Below, piece after piece: positions 21,431 to 35,700 of a stretch of 64,000 nucleotides of DNA. Position numbers and translations under genes: made by a program. Numbering within the stretch: the first letter of the stretch is position 1; each line of letters starts with the position of its first letter. This stretch comes from Blastomyces gilchristii SLH14081 (Eukaryota > Ascomycota > Eurotiomycetes > Onygenales > Ajellomycetaceae), in NCBI RefSeq assembly GCF_000003855.2, contig NW_003101674.1:734734-798733 (forward strand), given 5' to 3'. A model generated the notes under the pieces. That model had not been told where the DNA came from and did not search any database. It saw only the letters and a program-made list of their open reading frames with translations.

Positions 21431-23179
21431 GTTTAAATCGTTTTGCTTCTCTACTGTTCCTCGTCTCATTTTCACTTTTTCTGGGGCTTTTTTTTTTTTT
21501 TTTTTTTTTTCTTTTCTGGTCGCATGCGTGGAGTATAGAGATTCCTCCTATCTTCGTTTTTAAACGGTTGTTTGTTTGGCATTGCTGCTTCACACATCCA
21601 CTCGTCTAAATCGCCTTCCCATGTAGTCCCTCCATTCCTTTAAATTCTCTAGAAAATGTAAGGAAAGATTTTACATGGAACGTTAGGAAACTCATATTCA
21701 AACTGCTGGAAACCATCCTAGAATGAAGTCGTTTATCTAAATAAGCTAAATAGTTAGTAACTACCGGTCAGCCAGTGCACTTATTATTAACTTATTATGA
21801 GCCTTGCCCTGCGTCATTCTGCTCTCTGAAAGGCTCTTCCTGCCTTACCAGCTTCGTTCTTGGTTTCTTCTACCCGAAGATCTATGCGATAATAGGGAAT
21901 GATATACAGAGCACGTCTGTACTGCCAGTCAAATTGCAAGTTCCCATTGAAGAAAGGGAGCTCTCCCCTTGCCATAAACTAGCAAACTGCATTTGCTCAT
22001 CATGCATACGAATGACGTTTCGATTGCTCACTCTCCGCTTCCATACCATTAATCCTCAGGAGCCCCCTTTCTTGGCCTTACCTGACTTTTCCTGTCTCCC
22101 TCTTCCTTCATGAGCTGGTATTGTTTAGAGAATTAATACTGCAATGCTCATCCTTCAGCATGTCCCATATCCCAACATCCCGGACGAGGATCTGCTGGTC
22201 TGGGCGCTGTGGCTCTGACATTGCCGTCATAGCCTGCTTGTCTTCCAGAGAAGGCTGGTAGACACCTGTTTCTTTGCCCAGCCTGGATGGCATCGTTAAC
22301 TATCCATCTGAATTCAACTTTTGTTTCGTTATGAACTCTACGCTAAGCAGGCTCTAGGGGTTAGAATCAGTAAAACGTGTTTATCTACATCGACGTTAGT
22401 GTAAGAGGCAAGATACATAAAACCACGAATCTGGAAGTGCGAGAAATACCCATCTGCAGAAGTGAAGATACAATAAATGTTTAGAAGACCGAAATCCAGG
22501 AACGCATTCTTCAGTTGGGGATGTTACCACGTGAGCCCAGCCAAAGGACCATTCTTTGCCGGTCCACCAGTGCATTGAGTATATGTATACTCCGTAGAAA
22601 GAGTAAAATCCATATTATTTTCAGCCGATCCGTTTCCCAAAAAAAAAAAAAAACATTTATTTCCCCCCGATAGCCCCAGAACAAAATTTGAGTCTTCATT
22701 CCGAGTGGAGTCGTTGCACACAACTTTGTGCGGTGTAGGGGTTCAATGACTGTGGCGGCCTTGGTTGCTGCGGCGCGCGAGTCTTATCAGTAAAAATAGG
22801 CCGTCTTCCATCCCAAAAAACAACTCTCAGCCAACACCCCGCCAGGACTCCCAATCTGCCCTAACGACTCCGTTAACCCAACAGAACTTAGATCCACATC
22901 CGCAAGTTTCCTCGCAATTGCAATAGCGTATTGTTGTTCCGCAATTCCAGCTCCAAACCTGCTACTTCGAGTTTTATTACCAGAGCCCCTTACTATTCGT
23001 TACCCGACTCCCAGAAGCCTAGCCATGGCTTAAGGAGCGTGATATGACACCACACCACAACGCTCAACCTCAAACAGAATTCTCCTGCACAAAGCAGGAA
23101 AGCTTCTCGCAGGCAGACTCCGTCTAGAATAACAGACCTTGTGTGAGCTGAGTGGCCTGGAGAACTTACTGGCCAAACG
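21431..23179. other. Intergenic region, xylulokinase 3' end to LOS1
   Basis: Contains a T run at about 21489-21510 in the xylulokinase 3' region, an A run near 22639, and one TACTCCGTA motif at 22588-22596. A 61-codon minus-strand ATG frame (22293-22108) has an ordinary amino-acid mix but no recognisable family. The last 400 bases are probably the LOS1 promoter and leader. Confidence 0.55.
22108..22293 (-). CDS. Short ORF of unknown status
   Basis: A 61-residue frame from an ATG at 22293 (MPSRLGKETGVYQPSLEDKQ at the start). Its composition is balanced rather than low-complexity, and charges are spread as in real proteins. I recognise no domain, see no clear partner exon on either side, and cannot exclude chance. 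It could be a small protein or a relic of a lost gene. Confidence 0.25.
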   Translation of the reverse strand: MPSRLGKETGVYQPSLEDKQAMTAMSEPQRPDQQILVRDVGIWDMLKDEHCSINSLNNTSS

Positions 23180-26100
23180 ATGGAGGACCAGGTAGATACA
23201 CCAATTTTTTTTTTTTAGCCTCATATCCGTCTTTTCTCCGTTAATTGCCCCTCGATCGAACTTTACTCGACGCAGTGCAACTAGACACCATGCAAAGCTC
23301 TGACTTGTTTTTGATAACTAGGTAGCGAACGCCATTGAAATTGCCTGGAACCCCTCCTCCGACCAAGCGCTCAAGGCACAGGCATTTGAATACCTCAACC
23401 AGCTCCGATCGGACCCTTCAGGATGGCACGTGTGCCTATCCATCTTCACCAAATCGCCCCGTCGCTCGGAGGTTGTGCGCCATTCTGCTCTAGAGATTGT
23501 CAATAGTGCGACACAGACCGGTCTAGTGGACATGCAGGGTCTTGGGTATATCAAGGATACAATGATGGAATATCTGGGCCAGGTATATGGCCTCGGGCCC
23601 GCCGCTCAGATCGACCCAGCCAGCATTCAGAATAAGGTGGCCCAAACGTTGACATACCTTTTCTCCGCCCTCTATGGCAACGGATGGGAGACCTTTTTTG
23701 ACGATATTATCCGTTTAACGTACAAAGGTCCCCAGAGCTCATCCAAGGATAACTCCCTCGGGATCATATTTTACCTCCGGGTCATTAACTCTATCCACGG
23801 CGAGATAGGAGATGTGCTGCTCTCGAGGTCACGGGTCGAACAGGACAAGGCAAATCTGCTGAAGGACCTTATACGCCAACGGGACGTGCAGAAAATTGTT
23901 AGCTCCTGGCAGGAAATTCTGTCACAGTGGCAGAATGGAAGCGACCCGATAGCGGAGATTTGCCTAAGAGCCATTGGCAGTTGGGTCAGTTGGATCGATA
24001 TCTCGCTAATCGTCAACCAGTCTATGCTTGATCTGCTCTTCCAGCAGCTTGCCAGAGCCAAGGATGTTAATCTCCCTGAGGGTGGGGAGAAGGTTCGGGA
24101 TGCAGCAATTGACGTATTTACTGAGATTGTGGGCAAGAAAATGAAGCCTTCGGATAAGATCGATATGATCGTGTTCCTCAATTTAGAGAGTATTGTGGCT
24201 CAACTTACTGCAAGCCCTCCGTTGCACGACCATCGCTTCACCTCTAAATACGACACTGATCTGGCAGAAACGGTGGCTAAACTGGTGAACATGACGACGA
24301 TTGATATCGTCCGAGTTTTAGATAATGAGACTATCGACTCCGCCACTAAGGAAAAGGCTGAGACTCTTCTACAATCGTTTCTACCACATATTCTCCGATA
24401 TTTCGCAGATGAGTACGATGAGATATGTTCCACCGTTATCCCTTCAATGAACGATCTCCTGTCCTACATCCGCAAAAGCGCCAAAAAGAATCCAGCTCTT
24501 GTCCCTCAGCAAACCAGTATGCTGATGCCAATTCTAAAGGCTATCATTGCTAAAATGAGATACGATGAAACTTCGACATGGGGCGACGAGGATGAGCAAA
24601 CAGACGAAGCTGAGTTTCAGGAACTCAGGAAACGGCTAAACGTACTTCAGCAAATCGTTGCATCCTCAAACGAACAGCTTTACATGGATGTTGTGAGTGA
24701 GGTGGTTGGGACTACTTTTGAAAACCTGAGACGGCCTGGCTCCCAAGTTGACTGGAGGGATCTAGATCTTGCCTTACATGAGATGTTCCTCTTTGGGGAC
24801 CTAGCTGTGAAATCGGGCGGCTTGTACGTCAAAAATAAATTGAATAATGCTGCAGCAGAAAGGCTGGTGGAGATGATGCGAAGCATGGTTGAAGCTGGTA
24901 AGTTGTTTTCGCTCCCACCAGTTAGTCTCCACGTTGTTTGCTAACTGAGTTTGCCCTTTAACAGATATCAGATCATTTACCCATCCGGCAACCCAGCTCC
25001 AATTCATGGAAATCTGTGTGCGGTACAGCTCCTTTTTCGATCATCATGTCCATCTCATCCCGGGTGTCTTAGAAAGTTTCCTACAATTAGTTCATCATCC
25101 AGTCAAGAAAGTCAGTACTAGATCTTGGTATCTCTTTCATCGACTCGTTAAGCATCTTCGGAACCGCGTTGGGAATGTTGCGGAAACCGTCATCAAAGCT
25201 CTCGGTGATCTCCTTGTCATCCGAGCAGAAGTGCCTCAAGAAGGGTCTGACGCGGATGACATGTCATCAGAAGACCACCAGGGCTCCGCAGACGCTGTCT
25301 TCAATAGCCAGCTATATCTCTTCGAAGCCATTGGCCTTATTTGTTCTACGACTGCAGTCCCTGTTGACCAACAAGTCATTTATGCTCAATCTGTCATGAA
25401 TCCTATATTCATGGACATGGAGCGACACCTGGGGGCTGCTAAGGAAAACGACGAAAGATCCATCTTACAAATTCACCATGATATAATGGCGTTGGGAACA
25501 CTCGCTCGAGGGTTCTCGGACTGGACTCCAGGGACTACAACACCTACGTCGCCCCCGGCACCGGAAATATCCGATGCGTTCAGCCAAGTATCCGAGGCCA
25601 CCTTGGTGGCTCTTGAGTCTCTGAAATCATCATTTAATATTAGAACAGCGTCCAGGTTTGCATTCTCCAGACTTGTTGGCGTTCGCGGTTCGCAGAATTT
25701 ACCACAACTCCCACGGTGGATTGATGGATTAATGACGGAAACATCCTCCAAAGATGAGATGGCTTTGTTTTTACGCTTACTAGATCAGATTATTTTTGGC
25801 TTCAAAACCGAGATTTATGGTATGCTGGACACCCTCTTAACGCCCTTCCTCCAGCGGGTATTTGCGGGAATTTCTGACCCAACGACGGGCACCGACGATG
25901 AGATTCAACTTGCGGAACTGAAACGGGAGTATCTCCACTTCTTGCTAATTCTCCTGAATCATAACCTCGGACCGGTCATAATTAGTAGTAGTATGTTTTT
26001 AAACCCTCATATTAAATATAGCTTCTAAAACACTCAATGCTGACAAACTTTTCTCTCAAAATTAGCCAATCAGCCTATCTTCGAAACCGTCATTACCACC

Positions 26101-26680
26101 ATTGAACATTTTGCAAGGGATGTCGACGATTTCCCCACGGCTAAGATGGCATTCTCAGTCCTGTCCCGTATGTCCAGCCTATGGGGCGGGCCAGATATCA
26201 ACGAACCCGCAGATACCTCCAATGGCGATATCGCTACCCAGGCCGCCCTGCCGGGTTTTGCTCAGTTCATGATCACCCGCTTCTCCCCTCTCTGCTGGTC
26301 ACTTCCCATGACTCCCACCTTCAATCCGAAGGATGCGCAAGCCAAACAAGTCCTGGGCGAGGCGGCTGGCTTACAAAAGGTCATATACTTAAAGACAGGA
26401 CAGGAGTATATTGAATGGCTTAGAGGAAGAGAATTGCCTGGGTTGGGAATGGGGGGGGATCTCATTGATGAGTATGTCGGATCTTTGGAGCAGCTGGATG
26501 TAAAGGGATTCCGGCAATTTTTTCAGGTATGTTTAACCTCTTTTATTTTCAAATCCCGTGCACTTGCTTCAGCTACAGTTCTCCCCTATCCTGAAAAATC
26601 CAGAGAAAAAATTTACTAGAAATATAATATCTAACCTAGCTTCGTTATTGCAGTCGTTTATCCAACGATTAAGCGCATGA
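23180..26680 (+). CDS. LOS1: Exportin-T, tRNA nuclear exporter Los1
   Basis: Five exons: 23180-23191 (only ATG GAG GAC CAG), 23322-24897, 24965-25990, 26066-26526 and 26654-26680. They total 1033 residues, normal for the family. All joins keep frame and each intron has a GT-AG pair with pyrimidine-rich acceptors. Los1/Xpot is a karyopherin-beta made of HEAT repeats that carries mature tRNA out of the nucleus with Ran-GTP. The N-terminal [20 protein letters not shown] segment, the [15 protein letters not shown] block and the [16 protein letters not shown] block are typical. The last exon encodes only SFIQRLSA. Introns of 130, 67, 75 and 127 bp. The first exon is very short, so the start depends on the splice at 23192; a later start would cut the Ran-binding end. 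Confidence 0.93.
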
Positions 26681-27890
26681 TACCACAGAGCTCTCGCTGT
26701 CACCGTCTTACCCTCTACGACTATCTATACAACAAATATATATATATATTTTTTTATCTATATACCAACCTCTTTAACCCTAACGGCCTTCCCATCAACC
26801 CCACGCCTTCTTCCACTCTGTTTTCAATCATGGAAAAGACGAGGACTTCTAAAAACTCAAATTATGCATTTGACCTTAAACTCATGATCTACAATTCCAA
26901 AAATCTGCATGATAATTACTTTTCACAACTATACTTCGATTCATCTCTCCCTTCCTTCCCTCCCCCTTCCCTTGTCCTCTTTTAAAATTTTGTTGTTTGC
27001 CAAGACACACAAGGGCGACAGATACATGTGCATTCTAGGCGTTGATCCCCCCTATTTGATCATATTATTTTGTTGAACAAAAAAACCAATTGCGTTGCCC
27101 TTCGCCACCCCTTCTTCGCGTTTCTTCAGTTATTCCATTTTATTTTCATATGGCATACGGCATGAATTTTTCTGCATTTATGCCCATTTTATGAAGCACT
27201 GAACAAAATAGTAGTGGAGAGGAGATACCTGTTCGCTTTTTTTTTCCGCATTTGCTAAGTTTTTGAGTTTGCCGTTGTGTTTGGGCTGTTTGGGCTGCGG
27301 GATATTGTTTTGAGTCCCTTTTATTTATGAAAGAGGTTGTTTACTTATCACTAGGACGGCGAAGATAATTGTTGAGGGGGCGATTGATGCTAGGGTAAGG
27401 AATTGGTGCTGGGCCTTAGTACCTGATACCATTGATAAGCACCTGGGAAGCGTAACGGGGCAAATGGTTGGGAGGGAGAGCAGAGGGATGGTGGGGTGGT
27501 AGTAAGGGTGAAGGGAAGGGGGGCAAGTACAATGTTGAATAGATAGCTATGCTTTTGGCAAATGTTATAGCAAAGCGTATTTAGTTGGCCGATGGGCCGC
27601 GATGGATGATGACAATGAATATAAAAGGATCTAGATTTAAAATTATTATATGTATCCAACATATGATAAGCGTAGAGATAGTTGGATTTTATCATTTCAA
27701 CTTTCTCAGCCTTCGGCAAAATAAACAGTACTCCGTACACAATATATCAAAACAAAGTATACTAATTTCCGCAGCTAGTTATAACTTCAGAGCCAGAAGT
27801 TAGAACATCCGCGATTTCAAGCGGGAGATAATCCCATTTCCCTTTTTCCTGGAAGAACTCAGTTAATCTAAGTTAATCTAAATAAACGTA
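26681..27890. other. Convergent intergenic region, LOS1 / FGH
   Basis: 3' flanks of two converging genes. AT-rich and pyrimidine-rich stretches and one GTACTCCGTAC motif at 27728-27738. No supported gene. Confidence 0.6.
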
Positions 27891-29184
27891 CTATGCGAAT
27901 AGATATTTAGCTGCATGCTCAATATGGTCATCCGAAAACGTCGCCATGGTATAGTAGCTGTGGTCATAATCCTCCTGGTATCGGATATTTACGCCCTCCA
28001 CACCCGCTTCCTTGGCCGCCTGGGCAAAGTTTTCGGGTAGGAGCTGGCCCTGTTTATAAAAGTTGTCGCCGGTTCCCTGCACGTGAACAAGAACAGGCCA
28101 ATCAGTAAAAAAGCACTGAAGCCCCAAAGGGCTTAAAATTATACGGAAAGGAGAGAGGGGGAAGAGGGGGGTGGGTGAAGTAGTGGAAAACGCAGATGAT
28201 GCTACGGCACCACATACCACATCAATAAGTGCATTAAGAGGACCTTTCCACTTCTTAACAAGCTCCGTGGCGTCAAATTCTTTCCATTTCTGAATGTCGT
28301 CGCCAAGGTATCCCTTGAACGCCTTTTGGCCCCAGGGGCAGTTGATGGGGTTGGCAATGGGCGCAAAGGCGGAAACAGACTTGTATTTTCCAGGGTTTTT
28401 CAAGAACTAGGTAAGCGTTGAAAAAACATAAATTAGCCGTTACGTCTCCCTTTAGATTTCGAGATGTCTCATATGTAATCAGCGGCTTGGGTAAATAAGG
28501 GAGGGGAGAGGGTTTGTCGGGGCACTGGACTTCTTGTATTGAAAAATGGCCACCTACCAAAGTCAACGCGCCGTGTCCGCCCATGCTGTGGCCCATAATG
28601 CTGACCCGGGACGAATCCAATTGCTCAAATGCAGAAAATACTGTCCTTGGCAGTTCTTCTGTGACGTAACTGTACATGTTATATCCTTTATCATAAGGAA
28701 CTTTCGTGGCATTAACGTAAAAGCCGGCCCCGGTGCCAAAGTCCCAGGAGTCATTCTCGCCCTCGATGTTTAGGCCTCCTGTGGTTTTTTCATAAATCGA
28801 TTCGATAGATTAGCCAGCTTATCATATTGTCGATTAGATCGCACTGCATCAAATAAGAAAACAAAACGGAAAAAGGTAGCACGAGCATATAGAAGGGCTT
28901 GAGCATATATCAAACGTACGAGGACTGGTATCGGGATACAGAATCGCAATCCCTTTCTTGCTGGCGCCATGCTGGAAAAAGCCCTTCTCGGAGCAGTTGT
29001 CTGCCGTGCAGGTGAGGCCGGAAAGGTATATCAGGACGGGAACTTTCTGTTTTGGGTTCTGGATAGCTTGTGGAGGCAGGTAGAGGTTGAACGCCATCTC
29101 GCAGTTGGTAGTGGCAGCATTGTGAGTAAGTTTGAGGAGCTTCCCGCCGAAGGAAGCGATGTTTGCTTTAGTTACGACGGACAT
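27891..29184 (-). CDS. FGH: S-formylglutathione hydrolase (esterase D)
   Basis: Four exons, 29184-28920, 28778-28558, 28406-28218 and 28076-27891, total 286 residues, the usual size. The alpha/beta-hydrolase hydrolyses S-formylglutathione to formate and glutathione, the last step of glutathione-dependent formaldehyde removal in the cytosol. The nucleophile elbow [10 protein letters not shown] gives Ser153. Asp229 (GTGDNF) and His264 (YDHSYY) complete the likely triad. The oxyanion-region [18 protein letters not shown] and the [15 protein letters not shown] loop are family signatures. The ATG at 29184 is used because upstream in-frame codons offer no other ATG. Convergent with LOS1. Confidence 0.96.
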
Positions 29185-29705
29185 GTTGGGTTTTGGTTTG
29201 GCTATGACAGTTGTGTAGGGAATTGTCAATGGTTGATGGTTGTCCAAATTGTAGTTGAGAAGTTGAATTGAGATTCAATTTGGTGAGTTTGTTGGCCATG
29301 TATTTGCGGAGAGGGATGACGTCATGCGGGGAGGAGGGGAACAATATTTTGATTTCATACTACGGAGTACAAAACTAAAAAAGAAACGAAAAAGGAAAAA
29401 GGAAAAATCGCCGGTAGCAACAAAAAAAATGGAGTAACTGTTCACAAGAGCTACACAGGAATAGAAATATAAGAAGAAGGACCCAAATTTAACAATAACT
29501 TGTACGAAAAAGAATAATCTATCTTAAATCCAATAAAACAAAAACACTCGCTATGCTCCAGTGCCCTACCCAAGCCGCACCCGGTCTATCAATAAGTTTG
29601 CAGTAAATATATAGGCAATAAAGGTTAAGTTGAAAATAAGAAAAAAAGAAGAGAACGAAAATGCGATAACTCCATGAACAACAAGAAAAACCAAATCAAA
29701 CTCCT
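29185..29705. other. FGH promoter / separase 3' region
   Basis: Short AT-rich spacer with a TACGGAGTAC motif at 29361-29370, about 180 bp upstream of the FGH start. No gene seen. Confidence 0.6.
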
Positions 29706-32700
29706 TTACTTCAAAAACACCGGAACACCGTACACCACTGGCGCTGCTCCATTTAAGTATTTCAGAATGCAAGCACTTCGGGACTTAGCAACTGCAGTAT
29801 CAAGCCCTACCGCGCCACCCCCTTGGTGCTGTTTTATTGGACTGGGTAGATGGGGTTTCGTAGTTGTTGGCCCTTTAGTTCTGCCTGATTGGTTGCTCTC
29901 AACTGGTGCCTCGTCCATAAGACCCCATTGCTCGAATGTGGAATGTGCAAAGCGGTCAATGTCCTTATCGGTCACATCCCAAAGCGTGGCTACAAGAGCG
30001 GGTGTTCCCGCATGCATGTAATTGATCGGTGTCCCATATGGCTCGAATTCGCCTGCTTCGGTCAGTGAACCACTGCTGCATCCCATTAGGAAGGTTACGG
30101 CACAGCGATTTAGGCGCTTAATGGTCCTTCCCCGAATATATTGGGCCCCGCTCCCATGACCAAAGTAGAGTAGTAGATCTTTGCTTTCTAGGTATTGCTT
30201 GAATTCATCTTCAGTTGGTTCTCGGTTGGCGATACCGCTCCATCCGTCCAAGCTTAACAACGAATGTTCAAACATAATTTGTGTCGATTTAAGGTCCCCT
30301 CCGGGGTTGAGAATATATGAGCCAAGTTTTCGATCAATGTGGAATCCATCGAATCGTTCTCCAAGATCATTGTTGGCTTGGAGTTTTAACAGTGTCTCTT
30401 TCAAGTGATGCAAAGACGGCATCCGAGAGACAGAGGACTCACGTAAACAGTCGAGAGATTCCCATGGGAACGAGTGAAGCTCTTTGTCAAGGATGAGTAT
30501 TGTATGGCCTGGTTGAGTGGATACCAGCTCCCTTTTCTCAAGCTCCTTGTATCTGCGTATCGCATCGAGTGTGTCAATGACCATCATATCGAAATCGATT
30601 TCGTCATATGCATTTCTTTCCCCCTGGAACTGGAGTATGTCGACAACAAAATACAAAAGGTCCATAACTAGGTCTTCCGGGTTTGACCTCTCGTCAATAC
30701 TCCCAATGTTGACGAACAATTCCATAACATCCCAATGGAAATTTGGTTTAGACGCTCGGCCTCTTCCGCGTTGTCTTCTTGACGGAAGATGCTTGTCGAG
30801 GATTTTGCCAAAATTTTCGATGAACTGCGAGAGAAGAGGCGTATTCCGTGGACACTGTGAGAATATGCCACGAAAACCGCCAAACCAAACAGTTTCAATA
30901 TTACCAAGGAGGTCTTTAAGGCGATTATCTAGCGATTGGCGAGTAGCCCACCATTCCTTCTTTGCAATCTTACCGACACGAGCTCGGGCGTCGTGCGCAC
31001 TCTCGTTGGCCAGCCGAATGATTTCCAGTAGCTCCCTTTTCCCCTCTCCAAAGTCGAATTCATCCTCGTCCATGTCCTCCGAGTTTCCTCTCTTCAATGG
31101 AAGACGTAGTAAAAATGGTGGTTTTCCAGACCGTAACTTGGATATGATGAACTCGTTATGATCGTCGCTTACGGTTAAAGAAAGGACATTCCAGGTATCT
31201 GGTAAAATATCGACATAATCTAGCATAAAATCGGTGCATTTGAGTTCATTCGATTTCGCGAAATTGCTGGGTACATCTGGCCATTTCAAAGGTTCAACTG
31301 GGCCACACAACTCTTTGTCAATTGTGATGCAAGAATTCTCTCTTAGGAAGGCCAAGTTTCGTCCGTTTTCTACTCATCATTATTAGCTTAGATACGGGAC
31401 ATTAATTTGCAGATCCTGATACGTACCTATGGTAACTGCTGCCTGTAACGGGTCGGAAAATCCTTCCAGTTTGGAGCATGTCGCATTTGATACCATACAT
31501 ATTTGGCCTGAAATGGATGAAACGTTGTGGTTATCGCGGGTTGAACCGTAAATAGGCGCGGAAGAAGACATAGCAGGCAGTAAGCTACTTGCTATAGATG
31601 CCATGTCAGCAAAGTCTTTCGGGCAAGCCCGAGAATGGCTTTTCGTAGTCGAAGTCGCAGCTCTTGTTCTGGTTGCCTGAGCCTGCCTTTTTGTGCTGCG
31701 AGAACCTGTGGAAGATGGCTTGTCTTCCTTGACCTTCTCTGCTAGATATATTGATGGCAGGGAAATTGTAGACTCTGGTAGAACACAGTAAACAGAATGG
31801 GAACTGAGCCGTTGAATCCAATTGGAGAGGAGGTGCTGCGCCTTGGTTATCAGGTAAGATGTCTCGCGAGTTTTGCATTTCGGAAGCTGCTCTGCTTGGT
31901 CAAGAAGAGTGGAGGCTTCTGGAAAATCCTGGGTCGATAATAAATCCACTACCTGCTGATGTAGCAGGTCAACTTGGAACCGTAAAAACGATCGTGGTGA
32001 AAGTGAGGTTCCGGTGGTCGAACTAGTTGGAACTTTGGGGAGAGGAGGCGTGTTGCCGGCCGTTTTCGCTCGTCTCGCCCTTGTTTGACGAAGGGTGGGG
32101 CCCTTTCTACTCTGCGCTTTGGCTTTGATGGTCAACTGGCTCAGTTTTACTTCAAGATCAGGCTCCGAGATTAGAGTATCTGTTGGTTCAACCAGAGGAT
32201 GTGCCGAAATGTCTAGGAGAGTTCGATGAGCGAGCTGAAGCGATTTAGTCCTCTCCTCCGGGTTTCCTTGGAGTCGATAAAGAAGGGAAAAAGTCATATG
32301 AAGCGACACAATATCTAGACTCCGATCGAGCGAATTGGATATTCTCGAGACGATCTCCAGCAGCTCCTGGCCTTTCTCAATGTGACCGCCGCGGAGCCAG
32401 GCATTCCCCAGTTCCGCCTGGATCGACGAAGCCGAGGACGTTGCACCGATGGCCTTACAGATTTTTAGTGCTTGCTCCCCGAAATATACACAGTCCTGGA
32501 AAAGACCATTGTGCGCGGAAAGCTTGGAGAGGTTGACAAGGCCAATATAATGCGAGGTGAAAAGCGGCCAATACAAAGAGCCTTCTCGATAGCCATCCCG
32601 TACGCAGTCGTTCTCTGATGATAAACTGATCGCTTTGACCTTATTGGAGAGGACATCGATGTCCGAGTCGGAAATTTCAAAAGCTTTGCATCGCTTCATA

Positions 32701-35700
32701 TCTGACACTCTGTCTAATTTTGCCCATATTCTATTGTTTAGTTTAACAACACATTTGGAAAAAAACATAGCATGGTTGAGAGATCCAAGTTCGAAATATA
32801 TTCGAGAAGAAACATAAGCAGCTTCAGCTACTAGTCTTTCCCAAGTCAGCCTAGACTGGAAGCTCGAATTCAACGCATGGCCGGTGTTTTGTTCAAATAT
32901 CACCTTAGCACAGGATAAAGTCTCAATTCTAGTTATGTCAGTCCAGTGGGCAAAGCAAATGATGGTAGGACAAACGCAGGGGAGATGGAGGGCCAGGTAA
33001 ACTCACGCCTGATCAATGCTTCCTATATCGGTCAGATATTCCGCGAGACTAATATTCCAAGAAACTAACACCATAGGCGAGACATTGTTTCGGAGTAGGT
33101 CCTCTCCGCGCCCAAACATAGACCCTGCCATGTCAAGATATCCAAGGCGACTATACTGAAGGCCAAGGTGGGATAAGCAAGATACTATCTCTGAAAAATC
33201 CTTTGGTTCCTGGATCTCTAGAAGATGTCGAAGTGTCGATAGGGCCAATATCCTAAGTTTCCACGATCCAAGCACTTCCGCATAGTTGATCAGCACCTTT
33301 AATTGTGCGATCAAAGCTTCCGGGTCATGGACTTTTGCAAGCACGGACTCCCATGTCGGGCAACTTCGTGCAATTGCGGAAAAGGAGTAAATTATTTCCC
33401 GTAGGCTTTCGGTAGGCAAGGGTCCCTTCAAGAATCCCAGGGTTAGGCGGAGAGAGGCCAGCATGGATTCTTTAAACTGGACAAGGCCGGAATCTTTCCC
33501 CATGTCGAGTTCACGAGATAAAAATAAGTTTGCCTCTACTAAGATTTTCTCAAGAAGTTCGGAACCCAAGTGATTAGGAACATGTAGACAGAGGCGGATA
33601 GCGTGAAGGATTACTCGTAATCTCCGTATTGGATAGATTTTTTGTGGATATTGTTCAAGTAAAGCTGAAACTAGGAAGGATAACAGCGATATCTTCGAAT
33701 CTAGTTCCCCGCTGGAAGATGTCTCTAACAAAGCCATAGCTTGACATTCAAGTAAGATTCCTCTCTCTTCGGGCTCGAGATTCTCGTCGTCAAAAACTAC
33801 TTCGCTAGGATCATAGCCGTGTTTCCAGTAAAATCGAGCGTAGCTGGCCAAAACGCGGCCTAAGGGAAATGAAGGGTCTTTAATGATGTAAGATGGCGGT
33901 TGAGTCGCAGCATTCTGAGTTGCACATTTTAAAATGCCACCATCTATATGAGCCTGGATAGCAAACCGGTAGGCCCCTTGAGACTTTTGAAATTGGGAAA
34001 CATCCGAGTATAGGGTCGCTAGGCGTTCGTATTTTATAGCCACGAATCCAGCTGTGTTTTCCGGTGGACATGTCCGCAGAAGGCTCGTTGAGCGCTCCAG
34101 TAGTGGGATGAGATCAGATGACGATACCCCAAGTTCCTTTTGTTTGACATAGCGGGACCAGTACAGGTTTGATAGCTTAACGAAACTAGCTGATATTGAA
34201 CCAGTCGATTTTGTTTCGTTCTCGATACTCTCCACAGAACTTAAATGTTTCAGCAGAGTGAAACAATCAGAGAGAAGAGGCTGGATATCTGCCCATGCCG
34301 GTCGCTTGGCAACAACTGATATTTTTCCAACGGCAACAACAGAATCGACGGCTGCAAGTACAATATTTTTGCATTTTAGAAGCCGTTGATGAAACAGACC
34401 ATTAAGATTGTCATCGGAATTGACGTTGGTTGGAGCTGCTTGTCCAAGGTAGCGAGTCAAGAACCTCACAAAGTTGTTGAGATAGTCAATAATGTAAAGC
34501 GCTAGAGGCCCGTACTCCGAGGGTCCTTCATTTTCGTCTAGGACCGCGTCGCCCAGTGTATTCAGAAAAGCCATCGCTGCTTTCTTGAGTTTAGCTGATT
34601 CTATCACTAACTCCTCGAGATCGGATTGATTTCCCCTCAGCGGAGCTGCTAAACATTTCAACGCTTCCGATACCGCTGAGGCAGTTTTAGATGCGCGGCC
34701 AATCTTTGGAATTCGCAGTGTCTCCAACCGTAAAAGAGAGATTTTGCAATGGCAAATACCAAGGAGGAGTGGTTGGTCAGGAGACAGACACGAAATACAG
34801 TCATCGAAAAATTTCAGCGCATCGAGTTTGCAGTCAGCACTCTGTGCTAATTGGCCGAGTACCTTCATAACCATTGATACAGAACCAACCTGGTCGGTAG
34901 AAGGCAAAAAAGTAAATCCTTGTGCCATTACCGTTGACTCTAGGCGCCGGAAAGCCTGCTTCACTGACTCAAAATCGCCCTTAGTTATGACCGTGCATCG
35001 TCTGGCGAATGTCGTGAGATAACGAGCTAACGGGTGCCAGAATTCTTTCTCCATATTGCACTTGTGTCCACAGATCTTCCACCATATACACCGTATTTCC
35101 AATGCTAGTAATTGGAGATTCAAGGTAACGATATATTTGGGGTGAGATTTTGCTGAGGAACTTTTTCCATCTTCAGCATTTGGCGACGGGGAAGCAAGGG
35201 AAAGAATAGTGTACGAAAGCAACTGTAACAGTTGAGCCGCCTTGTTGTCAGCTAGAACACCTTTGTTCCGCGCTATAAGAATTATGCTAGCCGGGCTTGT
35301 TGGGTTTGACAACAAAAGCAGGTCTGAGAGCTTATTCACGATGAGAACTTTTTTTTCGGTTGTAATGGCCTTTAGAGCATGGGCCTGAAAAGAGATGACT
35401 AGGTTTAAGAGTTGGTCATCAGCAGGGACCTTATCGATTTGGATGAGGTCTGCTAGAGTTTCCTTTGATGGTTCGTCCCGCTGGCGGGCATTGGCGGGCT
35501 TCTTCAGGCGCTCGAAGTTCCGTTCTGGTGTTTCGTTTAGTATATATCCCTTTAATCTCCTCTTCAGCTTTCTCAGTTCGTTTATTGCAGGTTCGTTCAA
35601 ACCAACAGCAAGCAGCTTCCCGATCAGAACACAAAACCCTTGCTCTAGCTGGCTATTGAATTGCTGCGTCTCCGCTACGGGAGGAGACTTCAGGTCTCGA

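Noticed and set aside
20928..21593. 221-codon minus-strand frame opposite xylulokinase
   Set aside because: Antisense shadow of a GC-rich coding region; low-complexity Lys and Pro/Ser composition.
30517..31161. 214-codon plus frame opposite separase
   Set aside because: Antisense shadow of the separase C-terminal exon, very Ser/Arg-rich.
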